This document shows positions 34,401 through 45,457 of a DNA stretch of 64,000 nucleotides, piece after piece. Every line of letters begins with the position of its first letter. Within the stretch, counting starts at the first letter, position 1. Where the stretch lies: positions 227,967 through 291,966 of the forward strand of contig JBLWGC010000082.1 of the NCBI GenBank assembly GCA_048772705.1. Reading direction: 5' to 3'. Origin of the DNA: Leidyana gryllorum EB-2025a. Taxonomy: Eukaryota > Apicomplexa. The notes beneath the pieces are model-generated. The model searched no databases. It saw only the letters and a list, made by a program, of their open reading frames with translations, and had not been told where the DNA came from. A program made the position numbers and the translations under genes.

Positions 34401-36520
34401 CTTTCTCTGAGGGCTCTCGGAGGGAGGGGTGGTGGGCGGCTCGTTGTCGTCAGCAGCACAGATAGGTATAGCGATCCGAAAGTTGCGGTTGGATTCATCT
34501 CTTACCGTATGCACCTTGAGGTCCGCCTGTTTGGATGTCAGGTGGACCACTTGACTCTCGAGATCACGAATCCTTCCAACCAGCAACATGATGCCTGGGC
34601 GAAGAAAAGGAAGAGAGTCAGGCAGGACAAAAGGGCTTCTGGAAGCTTACGGGCTGAATCCATTCGAATTCGTTGTCTGGCCTGATGGAGAGACTGATCC
34701 ACGACCGCGGGATCCGGTTTCCCTCCGACAGACGGGATGGCTGGGAATTCCATATCGAGTCCGAGGAAGGCTTTGTCGAAGCGTTCGACCAATTTGAGAT
34801 CGCATTCGGGATCACTGCGCACTTCTGAGGTCAGATTCCGTAACGACTGAGCCACCATTGCCCCAATGTTACGCAACTCATACCGCCATTGCCTCCCAAT
34901 GGCCCGATCGATCGATACCTGTTCTTCGAGCTTCTGATTCAAACACTGCACGAACGGGTGAAGATGAGAAGAAGAGCTCTCCAAGACGCTATTCTCACCT
35001 CGAGAGCTGCGAGACGGCGTCTAAGGATCACGATCTGCTCGTCTTTGGTCTTTGCGGCTTCGAGATCGAGGGTCGAGCCCGTGACTCCCAGCTTGGCGGC
35101 GATAAAGGGGTCCGACTCACAGAGAATTTGGATATCTTTGAGACGCGTCATCATGTTGACCACTCTGCGGGAGAACGAACGTGTGGCGATAGGCGGGGAG
35201 GGGAGGTGTGAGACTGACTGGTTGAAGAGTGTGTCTCGTTGCTTTGTGAGCAATTCTTGACGCTGCATCCATATCTTCTCCTCGTGCCACGGAACATAAT
35301 CTTCGAGAATCTCCGCGAGGATGTTCAGTGTCCGCGTGCAAGTGCACCGACGTTGCCCTCCTTTAGTGGGCGCGCCATCACTGCCCCCAGTGCCGCCCCC
35401 GATGAGGTCTTCTTCTGGTAGACTTGCTGAGACGGGAGGGAGACGAGCGTGGAGGAAAGGAGTGTCCGTTTCGCCGAGGCGAGCCTGTAAACGTGCATTC
35501 TGTCTGAAGGCTTTGCGAAGCAATTGGGGATACAATCGGTTTCTAATGTCTTCTCGGGCTAGTCTTTCCTTGATGCGTACTATGACTGGATTGAGAGCGG
35601 CGGCCTGTGTACCGCCAGCACTACTTGTCAGGAGATGGGGCGCAGCGACAACCTCCAAGGCGTCGCGCTCGTCAGTAATTTCCCGTAGTTTCTGGCTGTG
35701 GAGGCAAGGAGGAGGAATGATTGATTTGGACACACAATGATTCGCCTTACTTCAGCTTGACAATCTCGGCCCTTAGCTCTTCAACGTATGTTGTGGTACT
35801 CTTATGCTTCCCGATCACATCGCCAGCCCGCCGAACGCCCTTGGCATTCAGCACCTCGCCGTCACTGGGCACCTCGAGTTCACTTTCTGAACTGTCTGGT
35901 TCCGCAACTGGCGGCTTCAAACGGGGCAGAGGTCCTGGCTGCGAATCCTTATTAGTCCCAGCTGGTTGACGACCGTCAGGCAAGAACGCCGCTATAAGAT
36001 AAATACAGATTTCAATCATCAAAACAACCACACACATTCACACTCCCACAGACTCCCACTCACACACACACACACACTTACAGGTCTGTTGCATCGCGAC
36101 ATAGCTCCCGATTGGTACTTCGGGCGGCGGTTCTGGCATCTGTGCTTTCGCCTTGGGGGAGGTCGTTGTTGTGGTTGGTGGTGGTGGTTTGACAATAGGA
36201 GAGGGCTCTTTGGCTTGTCGGACATCGTCTTCGGACTTGCTGACAGTCGGCAGCGGCGCATTAACGGGAGCTGTGGTAGTGGTTGTGGGTGGCGGGGAGG
36301 GTGGCTGTGGTGATGAGGACGGAGGTCCCCGGGGTATTGACGCTTTGGCGGGAGGTGGTTTAGCGGGAGTCGGAGGCTTCACTTTCTTGACCGCCTTGGA
36401 AGGATCAAAGCTTTCAGGTGCCCGAACGAGGGTCTTGCGGCGACCCTGCATATTGTGTGCGGTGAGAGGTGCGCGAGCTATGTTCAACACGTTAGGCGAG
36501 CAAAAAGGCGCAATAGTCAA
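28416..36520 (-). CDS. giant coiled-coil protein with three cyclic-nucleotide-binding-like domains
   Basis: Twelve exons join in phase across 8.1 kb to about 2,400 residues. In order these are a Pro/Thr-rich N-terminus, a coiled-coil/helical region (QKLREITDERDALEVV; MTRLKDIQILCESDPFIAAKL), a second Pro-rich linker, and two helical regions that may be degenerate EF-hand arrays (LLALDKPMLAIISTMRREDI; SREQFRKIACSIGYLASD; QQEDFLHFVAQVGVDP). Ser-rich linkers lead to three jelly-roll folds of the cNMP-binding type. The first runs NWDSGESIYSVNDQ / LVLVAGGTCGILI, the second HRRGDVLLAPGEEIQTASLIYIVRG / IVGETDLFTLG, the third SVFRPGSALQKQW / TLYFILEGVVCLVF. The phosphate-binding cassette (GE-L-A...RAA) is not intact in any of them, so nucleotide binding is doubtful. 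The first exon's ATG is uncertain between 36520 and an internal Met. The family is unknown to me. A large signalling or cytoskeletal scaffold is inference. Confidence 0.75.
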
Positions 36521-37028
36521 TTGAATCCATCATCGGGGGAGTGGGAGTATAGGTGTTAAAGTGACTGGCATGTCGACACGATTAACCTGAAGTGTTAGGA
36601 GGAGAGGGAAGAGAGCGACCACATCGCTACCTGCCTGGATCGGTTGGTGGTACTGGTGTGGTGGGTGGGTCGGACAGTCAGTCAGTCAGTTGGTTGGTCG
36701 GTTAAGTGAGCGAGCGAGCGAGCGAGTGAATGAGTAGTGAGTGAATGAGTGAGAGTGAGTGAGTGAGTGAGTGAGTGAATGAATGAGTGTGCGTGTGGTG
36801 TGGTGTGGTTTAGAGAGAGAGCGATCGAGCGAGTGAGCGAGACAAAGAGAGAGAGAGAAGTGAGGGGACGCGTCAGAAGAGAGTGAAGTGGGTGGGGCGG
36901 TGTATATTAGCGAGTCATAATTGGAGAAGAGCAGCGGCACTTGACATTCCCGCAGTGCCCTTTGGTCTGCTCCGTGGGATCAGAGACAAAGTCAAGAGAG
37001 AATGCGCTCCTTTCCTGCTCACACTGTT
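36521..37028. other. intergenic spacer rich in simple repeats
   Basis: A 508-bp gap between the 5' end of the giant gene and the 3' end of the kinase gene. It contains GGTT/GTCA-type direct repeats (36655-36700), a GAGC then GAGT/GAAT tetranucleotide tract (about 36705-36790) and a GAGAGA tract (36810-36860). No gene is seen. The promoter of the giant gene should lie here. Confidence 0.6.
36703..36865. repeat. GAGC/GAGT tetranucleotide and GA microsatellite
   Basis: Imperfect (GAGC)n turning into (GAGT/GAAT)n, then TG-rich and (GA)n sequence, read directly. Similar GAGT tracts occur in an intron near 39890 and in the 5' UTR of the kinase gene near 39615. Confidence 0.85.
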
Positions 37029-39567
37029 CTAGGCGTAAGTCCGTCGGTAGCGAGGATCTTTTCGGGATCCACGAAGATCTGTGCCGCTGCTAAGAGACGT
37101 CACTGAGTTCGCTGCTTCTCGCTGCCGTGCTGATGACGATTCTTCCTCTCGACTCAGACTCGGGATGGGTGAGTTCAGATTCACACTTTGGACGTATGCC
37201 ACCAATTCGCCCGACGCCACACCACACGGCTTCACAAACCAGTTTCCTTGTTGACGCTTTTTCAAATACTTATCGACCTCTTCCACCTGCTTCAATATCG
37301 TCGGGGACTGTTCTCGCTGATATACCCAACGCCAGATCCCGCGATCAACTGCACCATGCGAAAAAGACAAACAGATTTGCGCATTCAAATTACGCCTCAC
37401 ATGCGAACCACGGATGGAGCAATAATTCTCCAATGGTCGGCCTCTCTTTAGGTTCTGCGCAGAATATCCCAGTAAGCATGTCCACAAATTGGTCAGACAA
37501 GCTGTCTCGTTTGCCCCACTTGAGCAGATAAGTGTCCAACGAGTCGGTGTTTTGTGTCAAACTGCGGTACCGAGCGTCCGTCTTTGTCGCCTCGTTCCAA
37601 GGGGGGCCTGGCGTTACACATTTCCCCATAATTCACGCTCCTTCTACTCACTTCCAACGGCCATGATAAAGATTTCCACTCCTAAAGCAAAGACATCGAC
37701 CGGAGGACCCGCATAAGGTCGCCCTTGAGTCATCTGCGATAAATTGCACAAGTATAACCACTCCCAAATATTGTGTGTGTGTGTGTGTGCGTTGAGAGTG
37801 AGTGTGTCTCGGGCGTACCTCTGGAGCACGATAATAGTCTTTGCCAGCTGATCCGGTCATTTGTCGTTCTTGACCTTTATCATCGTGTATGCATTCGGCT
37901 TGGCCAAAGTCTATCAGACGAACTGTCTTTTCGCTCTGAAGGGGGGAGAGGGAGAGCGGCTACGTCGGCTTTCAAAGGGCTTACTGTTAATAAGGTATTT
38001 TCGAGACTAACGTCGCTGTTGTGCAGATGGGTAGATCACTCAACAGTCTTTGCGATCGACACTCTTACCGATGGCAAATTCCGTTCTTATGCAGCGAGTG
38101 AAGGGCCAAAGCGAGTTGAAGTGCCACAGCTTTAACCATTCGTTCATGAAAGCACTTCCGCTGTACCACTTCTCGGAATAATTCCCCACCGGAACAGTAT
38201 TCCGTAACCAGATATGTGTATTGAGTGTCCTGATACACCCCGTACAATTTCGCCACTAAATCCACAGAGTAGACGGCTCTTGTTGAATGTAAGTACGTCA
38301 TTGCACCGATTTCTATTAGAGGGTTCTCTAGCTCGCCAGGTTCCCGCGGCCTCACAGCCTTGTTGTGTATCACCTTGACCACGACAGTCTTATCCTCTTT
38401 CAGGTCCTTCGCACAACGCACTTCGCCGTGGATCGCGTTGGCTACAATTCACTCTTACTTCCGGCTCAAAACCGCACACACACAGCATTCGAAATATGGC
38501 GGCGACATGGGATTACTGGACCCGGGGCATCCGAAGGAAGCGCAGATCAGCGCAGATGGTCGATCGAGAGCGATCGATCGATCAATCAGTATCATCAATT
38601 GAATTGGGATAACCAAAGCACACATATAAACACACAACCGAACACACACACACAAGAAGACAGCAGCTTACCAATCTTCTTTATTGACTTGAAGCGATCT
38701 GGCGTCCATGGCTTAGGGAAAAAGAACTGTGTGAGGTCTGTAGGAGTTCCGGCGGCTGAGATAGCGGCTTTCATTTCGGGGATCTCGTGCACGCCGGGAG
38801 GAATAGGCTCGCCAGGTAAGAAGCGAGGGGAGGACCGACTTGAATCTATAGTTTGGCTTCCAGGTCTAGTGGAGTCTTGAGAACGGAAACCGCCGGGGGG
38901 AGTAGCGAGGTCGCGTCGGCGGCCTGATCGCGATGAACGAGGGCGGCGGGTGTCGGGAGAGTCAGTAGGATTGGGGGTCTCCGGGGGGTGTAGACTACAG
39001 TCAGTGTCCTGTCGCTTGGCGTACGAGAGTCCGAGAGAACTGGAGTTCTCCCAGCGAGAAGGAGTTTCACTTGGCCAATGTTCGAGGTCGCGATGGTCAG
39101 CAGAAGATCGCAAGTCGGGGGAGGCGACGGACATAGAGCTTCCGGGCGGCGCACGTCGCCAGTGTGGCCGTCGGGAGGTTGACCGACGACGCTCGGCCCC
39201 TTCAGCGTCTGTTGTAGACTTCTGTCGGCGGCGGCGTGATGGCCAGCGGCGTAAAGCGCTGCCCCCTTCGTCCTTGTCAGAGGCACCAGATTGTCGTCGG
39301 CTAAAGATGGACCGGCGGACTGGACGGTGATCGTTCCTGCGGCAGAAGGCGTGAGACGGTCATCTTCAACTTGTGTGGGAGTAGGAGATCGGGTAGATTG
39401 GCAGTCCGCTGCCTGCCTGCCTGGCTGGTGTGTGTGCGTGTGTCTCACCCATTTCTCGACGAGTCGTCCGATCCAGCTTCGGACCCGCTGAACTGGCTGG
39501 GCCGTCTTGTTCTCGATGACTTGCTCTTGCTGAGCACATGCCGAACACTTTGGCTGAACTTGCGCAT
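37029..39567 (-). CDS. divergent eukaryotic protein kinase with long N-terminal extension
   Basis: Starting at 39567 (MRKFSQSVRHVLSKSKSSR), a ~230-residue Ser/Arg-rich region precedes the kinase domain, which begins FKSIKKIG. The Gly loop is degenerate (GANAIHGEV in place of GxGxxG). The catalytic Lys is in VVVKVIHNKA and the hinge is YLVTEYCSGGELF. The catalytic loop HRDVSLENTLL, metal-binding DFGQ and activation-segment APE (SAGKDYYRAPE) are all intact, so activity is likely. A large C-lobe follows (VDVFALGVEIFIMA; FCAEPKERPTIGELLLHPWF) and a ~120-residue tail rich in Ser. The domain is split by about six short introns (including HRD just after His-Arg). The HRDVSLEN and YYRAPE style is one I associate with alveolate and oomycete kinases. 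The substrate is unknown. Confidence 0.8.
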
Positions 39568-39779
39568 CTTGACTTAGTTTAGTGTACAAGCAGGAAGAGA
39601 GAGGAGAGAGAAGAGTGAGTGAGTGAGTGAGATGAAAAGAGTTCTATGACAGACAATAGAAGAATCTAAGCAGGGTAGAAAGCATACTTTATCACTATAC
39701 AACCTAATGTATCACTGATTGTCCATATTGCGATTGGACAAGTGTCGTCGTCGATCCACCACTTGAAAGCCCTAAAAAT

Positions 39780-41467
39780 CTACTTGTGAATTCCCAGGTC
39801 CAGCAATTCCCCGAGGAGCCATTCTACTGGGTAGAAACCTGAGCGACGCAACAAAGTGTGTGTGTGTGTGTGTGAGAGAGAGTGAGTGAGTGAGTGTGAG
39901 TGTGTGACACTTACGCTTCACGAAGAGGAGCATTGCGGCCAGCACACAGTTGCAGATGACAAAGACAGTGCTGCTCCACCCCAACCAGTTTACCCGTGAA
40001 TACCGATACTCAACATCGAGAGCACTACAAATGTCAGTCGCAATTTGGGTCTGGAAATGACGATGGACGAGCTTCTTTCTTCTCTGGACCCCTACCGGCT
40101 CGAAGAATTGATCGTAGGTACAGAAGAAGTCATTAATGGACTCGCTGAGTCCGGTAGCCAGACTGAGAGTGCTATACCCCTGCACAGAAGAAGCGAAGAA
40201 CATTGTTTCCCCCTATTCGGACAACTCTCTCTCTCGCTGGTTCGCTCACCAGAATACATGCGCCTTGAACGACGATATCCACCACCATTAAGGGTTTGCT
40301 GCGCTTCCAGCAGACAATGAGACTCAGCCACGCTGTGATGCACCCGATCATACCGACTCCGCCCGAGTTGAAGAATTGCAGCGTGAAGGTGAGTTGGGTA
40401 ACTGACTTGATGTCTTGCGGCAAGGCGTTGAACTCTGAGGCATCGAAGAAGTGTAATTGAATTGAGTCACAGGGGCGGCTCACCTTCATCGTACCCGCGA
40501 AAGAAACCCACCAGTCCTGTTATATACCTAATTGACAGGGAGGCGCTGAGTGCCCCGAGAATGAGACGCGATTGGGCCAAGACAAAGTACGCGAGCCACA
40601 TCCAACCTGCCCAGACTCCGACAAAGAGACAGGGGAATATAAGCGCAACGAGATTAGCTATGTATAGGAAAAGATCCCAATTGCCGAATACTCTCGAACA
40701 CAGCGGATCGTCTTGATTCTCAGTAGCACAGTCCCGTTCTCGCCAGTACAACACTGGGACCATCCACACTACTACCTGGAAGGTTCCCCACTGTGAGTGG
40801 GGAGTGTGAAGGCGGTTTTACACGACGGCCACTTACAAACTGCGTGAAGCGGGTGATATAGCAGTGGGCTCTGTGAATCCTCGCCGAACGGGAAGTGAAA
40901 AATCGAGGGCCGTAGTCGCAGAATGGCTGCATCCAGCCAGCCCGTTCTGTTAAACCCGAAACTTCTCTCGACTTGAGCTCCGCAGGTGCTGCGGCAAACA
41001 CCGTAATGTCTGCAACGGCTCCTATAAAGAGGAAGAACTTGGGGAATTTCTTCAATCACAGAAGAGGGGTAATGAAAAGATTGCTCACAATGCCGCAGAT
41101 AGTGGCTGCTTCCAGATTCCCATACACCCATCCGTGACTGAACGAGCCTAAAACGAGAGAGCGATAGTCAAACGAGAGCAATAGAGTAATAGGAGGCACT
41201 ATTTCAGACCGATCGACTCTCTTTCTTCCCTCACGCACCATATTTATCGAGCAGTGTCCAGAGTCCGATGCCGAGAGGCACTGTGTACAACAAACGGGTC
41301 ATCCCGATGATTGCATATGACCACCATCGTAATTTGTCACATCGTTGGACTGGGGGAGTCACCAGGGAATATACACCGAATTTGGCGAATGGTTCGATAC
41401 TTGATGTCACCGGGGAGTCGTCAGAAGTGACCACTACTCCATTATATGCACGACATCTCCTCGGCAT
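39780..41467 (-). CDS. polytopic membrane protein, family unknown
   Basis: Seven exons join in phase from MPRRCRAYNG at 41467 to ...LLDLGIHK-stop at 39780, about 440 residues. Seven or eight hydrophobic segments are visible: WWSYAIIGMTRLLYTV, NLEAATICGIGAVADITVF, VVVWMVPVLYW, LYIANLVALIFPCLFVGVW, LTFTLQFFNSGGVGMIGC, ITAWLSLIVCW, MVVDIVVQGACIL and FVICNCVLAAMLLFV. A Cys-containing loop (RDCATENQDDPLCS) follows the third segment. I recognise no receptor or transporter family; a GPCR-like layout is possible but the DRY or NPxxY motifs are not evident. The start lies 27 bp from the divergent dynamin start. The last intron contains a long CACA/GAGT microsatellite (39858-39905). Confidence 0.6.
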
Positions 41468-41494
41468 TCCGAGGTATGTTTTTTTGAGGTTATT

Positions 41495-44400
41495 ATGGAC
41501 AATCAGATCGTCGATGATGTGGACTTGTCTGCCAAGATAGAGTCACTGCAGGACATACCGGAAGACCGCTTGACTGCAGCCAAGAGATGGGCCCAAGACA
41601 TATCAGTCCTGAGCGACCCCAACGTGCTGTATCAGAGATGCTTCCAACTCCTCAAGCTCGGTGGCCTCGAGGCAGAAATACCCCGTCTCGTCGTCTTTGG
41701 ACAACAGTCAATGGGAAAGACCACTCTGCTCGGTGAGTTCACTCCGCCCCGCCGTCACGGACACAAACACACTTCACCTGTCACAGATATGATTATGGGC
41801 GGCCCCATCGGCTATTCCAGCACGGACACCGGCACTAAGATGCCGGTGGTCATTATGCTGAAACCCACCGACAAGTCGCTTAGGGCCACGAGTATCGACG
41901 ACGCCATTCAGTGTAGTCTGAGAGGCAAAAGCTTAAAGATACGAGATCTCGAGCGCGCTATGCGAGACATTATGAGCAGTACTGAGACAATATCGGCTCA
42001 GGAATTAGAGCTCGAAATCGCAGTACCAGGAGGCGTCCACGCCGTCTTTGTCGATCTTCCTGGCATCAAGGTGCGTCCAAACCTCCAAACCTCCAAACCT
42101 CCCTCCCCCTTCGCCCGTTCCCCAGCCCTCTCTCACTAATGCTTATCACTTGACAGGACGACAGCAAAGAGGGAGCGGAGCTGACGCGGTCGGTGGTGCG
42201 GAATTATGTGCAGGACAACCCGAATGATCTGTATGTGTTGGTCAAGAAGGCGTCTGACGACCCGGCGAACTGGCCGTACAGTTTGCGGGACTTTATTCTA
42301 TCTGCGCGTCCCAGTGGTTTGGGTCTGACTCCCAAGCAGACCATAGTGGTGGGGACGCGATCGCGAGATTTCTTGACGGCTGAGCGGACGGACGTGAAGA
42401 CTCAGACTCAGCTGCTGGACCGGGTGACTAAACGGGCGGTGCGTGACCACAAAGGACAGGAGTTGCCGCTTTTCCTTCTCGAGTTATTCAGTCTGTCAAT
42501 TCAAGATAAGGAGGCAATGGATTTTGACCGCCGCAAACGTTCAATGGAGAAGCAGATTGCCGACGGCCGAGCGGCCTGTTTGGAACTGCTGCGAACAGCG
42601 TTTGATCGGGGCCCGCGAAACGTCAGCGAGAGACTGGAACGAACTTTCGACTACGAAGTGTTCCGGAAAGAGCTGAATCGAAAGTTTCAGATACTTTTGA
42701 ATGACCAGTTGAACATTCTCGAGCGGCGTCTCTTGAAGAAGAAACAGGATTTGGCCCGATTAGAGCTCCAGGTGTCGAAAGATCTCGCGGATCAGGGATC
42801 CTCGTCACTACGCGAATGCATCAAAACCTTCAACCGCGAGCTCACTCAGATTGTCACCGATTTCATCACAGGAAACTTCCTCATTTTGGGCGTTCCCAAC
42901 GCAGACGATTTCCTGCAAAGGTATGGTGGCACCCTCGAGGACAATCTACGCGACGGCCACGATCTCGCCTGCGAACTGTTCCCCACCCCCAGACAATACT
43001 CCCCCAACTTCCTCTCTCTCTGCGAGGTGAGCGCCCACACACAGCGGACCTTGGAGGAATATTGCCTGACTGACCTTCTCGCAGCAATCGGGAGAAAGGG
43101 CAATGAAACGGTTGTTAGCCCGGCAAAACAACGAGAAGCGCGAGAAACTGGTCGAACGGACCCGTGACTCCCTCAAGAGCAAATTGCATCTGAAACGCGA
43201 CAAATCAACGGCCGGAGAAGACGGACGAGCGGCAGAAGAAGTTGACGAGGGTTTGCCTCAGAGAGCAGAGATCCCCACTCCTGATCGGAGTGGAGAGGCG
43301 ACTGCTGGGCAGTTTGTACGATTCCAGTTGGGTGACGCAACTCACCTCTTAGGTTTCATCCGCGAAGTACCCGTCAAAGGCGACAGTAAGTTTGCACACG
43401 TGTGTGTAAAGGTTGTAATGCGTCGTGATCACCATTGAACAGAGGTCAATGTCATGTTCACACACCGACCGGCGGCGGGGTCGAGTGGTCCTGCGACGGA
43501 AGGACAGCGAGAGCGTCAGGCCGAGAAGGCCAAATTGACAGTCGTCGTTCCTCTGGCTATGGCACCCGCTTTGTCAGAGAATTCAGGAAAAGGGATGTTA
43601 GCCTGGAGAAAGTTCTATCGACAAGACGAGTGGGTTGGCGTCGAACCCGTACAGATCAAAGAATTTGTATCTCTCACCACCATAGCAAACCCGTGGCTCG
43701 CTGATGCGAGCGTTGACGAGAATCGTCTCGCGCCTAACGTCCGCAGTGCCTCTATCCCCATCAGTGTTTACGACGGAGATGTCATGGTGAACCCGGTGGC
43801 CATTGCGGACCTCAAGGGAGGCCTTCTCAAGAAGCTCAGAGGTATCGGGCCGACGGGTGATGGAGGCCTCGAAGGCGATGGACTCTCACCGGACAAGTTT
43901 ACGGTCAATGAGAATGTGACCGACAAAGTTGGTGTTTCGGAGCTTTTCGTTGATGCAGCTGTCGTTGCCGCAGAGGACGCCGCGTGGAATTTGGTGAGCC
44001 CGTCGACGCAGCAGTCCTCTGTCTCCCTCAATACTTTTGACAGACTCCTCTCCAGAGGATTGCGGGCACCTTTGCTGACCGGAAGCTCATCAACCAAGTG
44101 TCGATCACCTGTCTGGGTCGGTGGCTCAAGTTCCACATCGCCTACATGGAACCGCAGTGTCGGTTGTCGGATGATGTGCTGTTGCAGATGATGCGGGCGG
44201 TCAAACATGTGGTCGATAGGGCACAGTGGGAGCCTTTGGTTGCAGACCTTCTCCAAAGTAACGTCCGGGATGGGCTCTTGATGCTCGCCAGACTGGCTGC
44301 CTGTGCCGGTAGTGTGGCTCTTAAGCGCATTCTCAAGGCTTCTCTGGCTACCGTGAGTGTGATCGATTGTGGAAATCGATCTGCAAATATGTTTCCAGCT

Positions 44401-45393
44401 GAGAGAACGGATTGAGAGCGGCGTGGGTAACGGATCTCTACTGTTCTTGGCTCGGTGTTCGGCGTTCATTGCTGAAGTCGAGGAGGGGTTGGACGAGTAT
44501 TGTCGCGCGAGGGCTGTCAAGTGTGCCTCTGATATGCGAGATTTGATATTCGACCAAACTCAAGCCATCAGTTTTGAGCTCATCGAAGACATATTCGATG
44601 GGTGTCGTCAATTCGAAGCAGAGTTTCTGGGAACAAAGCAATTGTGCGATATGACACAGAAGATTCGGGAAGGTTTGGCCCTGAGAAAAGAGCGTTTGGG
44701 CAAATTGGACATTTACAACCGCTCGGGACAATTCCCTCAAGACGCCATCTACGACGAAGTTCGAGTTCATTTCTGGGTGGTCAAAATGCTACTGAGCGCC
44801 CCGATGACTACCCGCCTTTACATTGCCTTCGTCAAAGACATCAAAGACAAAGGGACCCACTTAGCTTCAGACTCGTCCAACGACGTCATTTCAGCCGAGA
44901 GCAAAATGGAACAGGAACTCATGACCCGTCTCCTCACAGAACAGGCAGCAGATGGTACAGGTGAGTGAAGAAAGTGTCACAGCGTCAAATCAATGACACC
45001 TTTCAGCAATGCCCCGAACTGAGGAGGATCTTCAAGTTTTCTTCAAGTTCAGTGTGGACCGCGAGGCTCTCGCTCAGAGACTAGCGGGGGTGAAGAGAGC
45101 CAAGGAATACGTTCGGATGACACTGGAGTGTGTCAACAAACTCCGAAACTCGGTGAGTTACATAATGTTATGACACCTCCAATACTGCTGCTGCCACTCA
45201 GATGTCTACTCGCGGAGGTGTTGATTTCCTCACTCGTCTCGAGTTCTCTTCCCCTGTGCCATCCACCACCGGCACCCCAGGTTCGGTAGCTACTCAGCCC
45301 AGTACAGCCCACCCAACTCCTCCTCCAATGACCACAGCGGGGCCTAAGCGGGTCAAAGCCCATTGGGACACTGTCCGGCCCGCTCCGCAATAA
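41495..45393 (+). CDS. dynamin-superfamily large GTPase
   Basis: About nine exons join in phase to roughly 1,180 residues. The G1 loop is GQQSMGKTTLL(D), with the dynamin-type Gln-Ser before Gly-Lys. A threonine in SSTDTGTKMPVVIML serves as G2, and G3 is VFVDLPGIK. The expected G4 T/N-K-x-D is replaced by VVVGTRSRDF, so Lys is missing. Then comes a dynamin-like stalk with many charged helices (DKEAMDFDRRKRSMEKQIA; RRLLKKKQDLARLELQV; LRECIKTFNRELTQI), an insert of ~200 residues, and a C-terminal helical region (IPRTEEDLQVFFKF..REALAQRLAGV) that could act as GED. The tail is Pro/Thr-rich. Dynamins remodel membranes in fission, fusion or endocytosis. The subclass is not clear and no PH domain is seen. 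A decayed duplicate of the last two exons lies at 47926. Confidence 0.82.
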
Positions 45394-45457
45394 GACTGCT
45401 GCTGTGTCGACGAAATATATATTCGGGTGAAACGCTTTTTTTCTCTCGAGCACCTAA

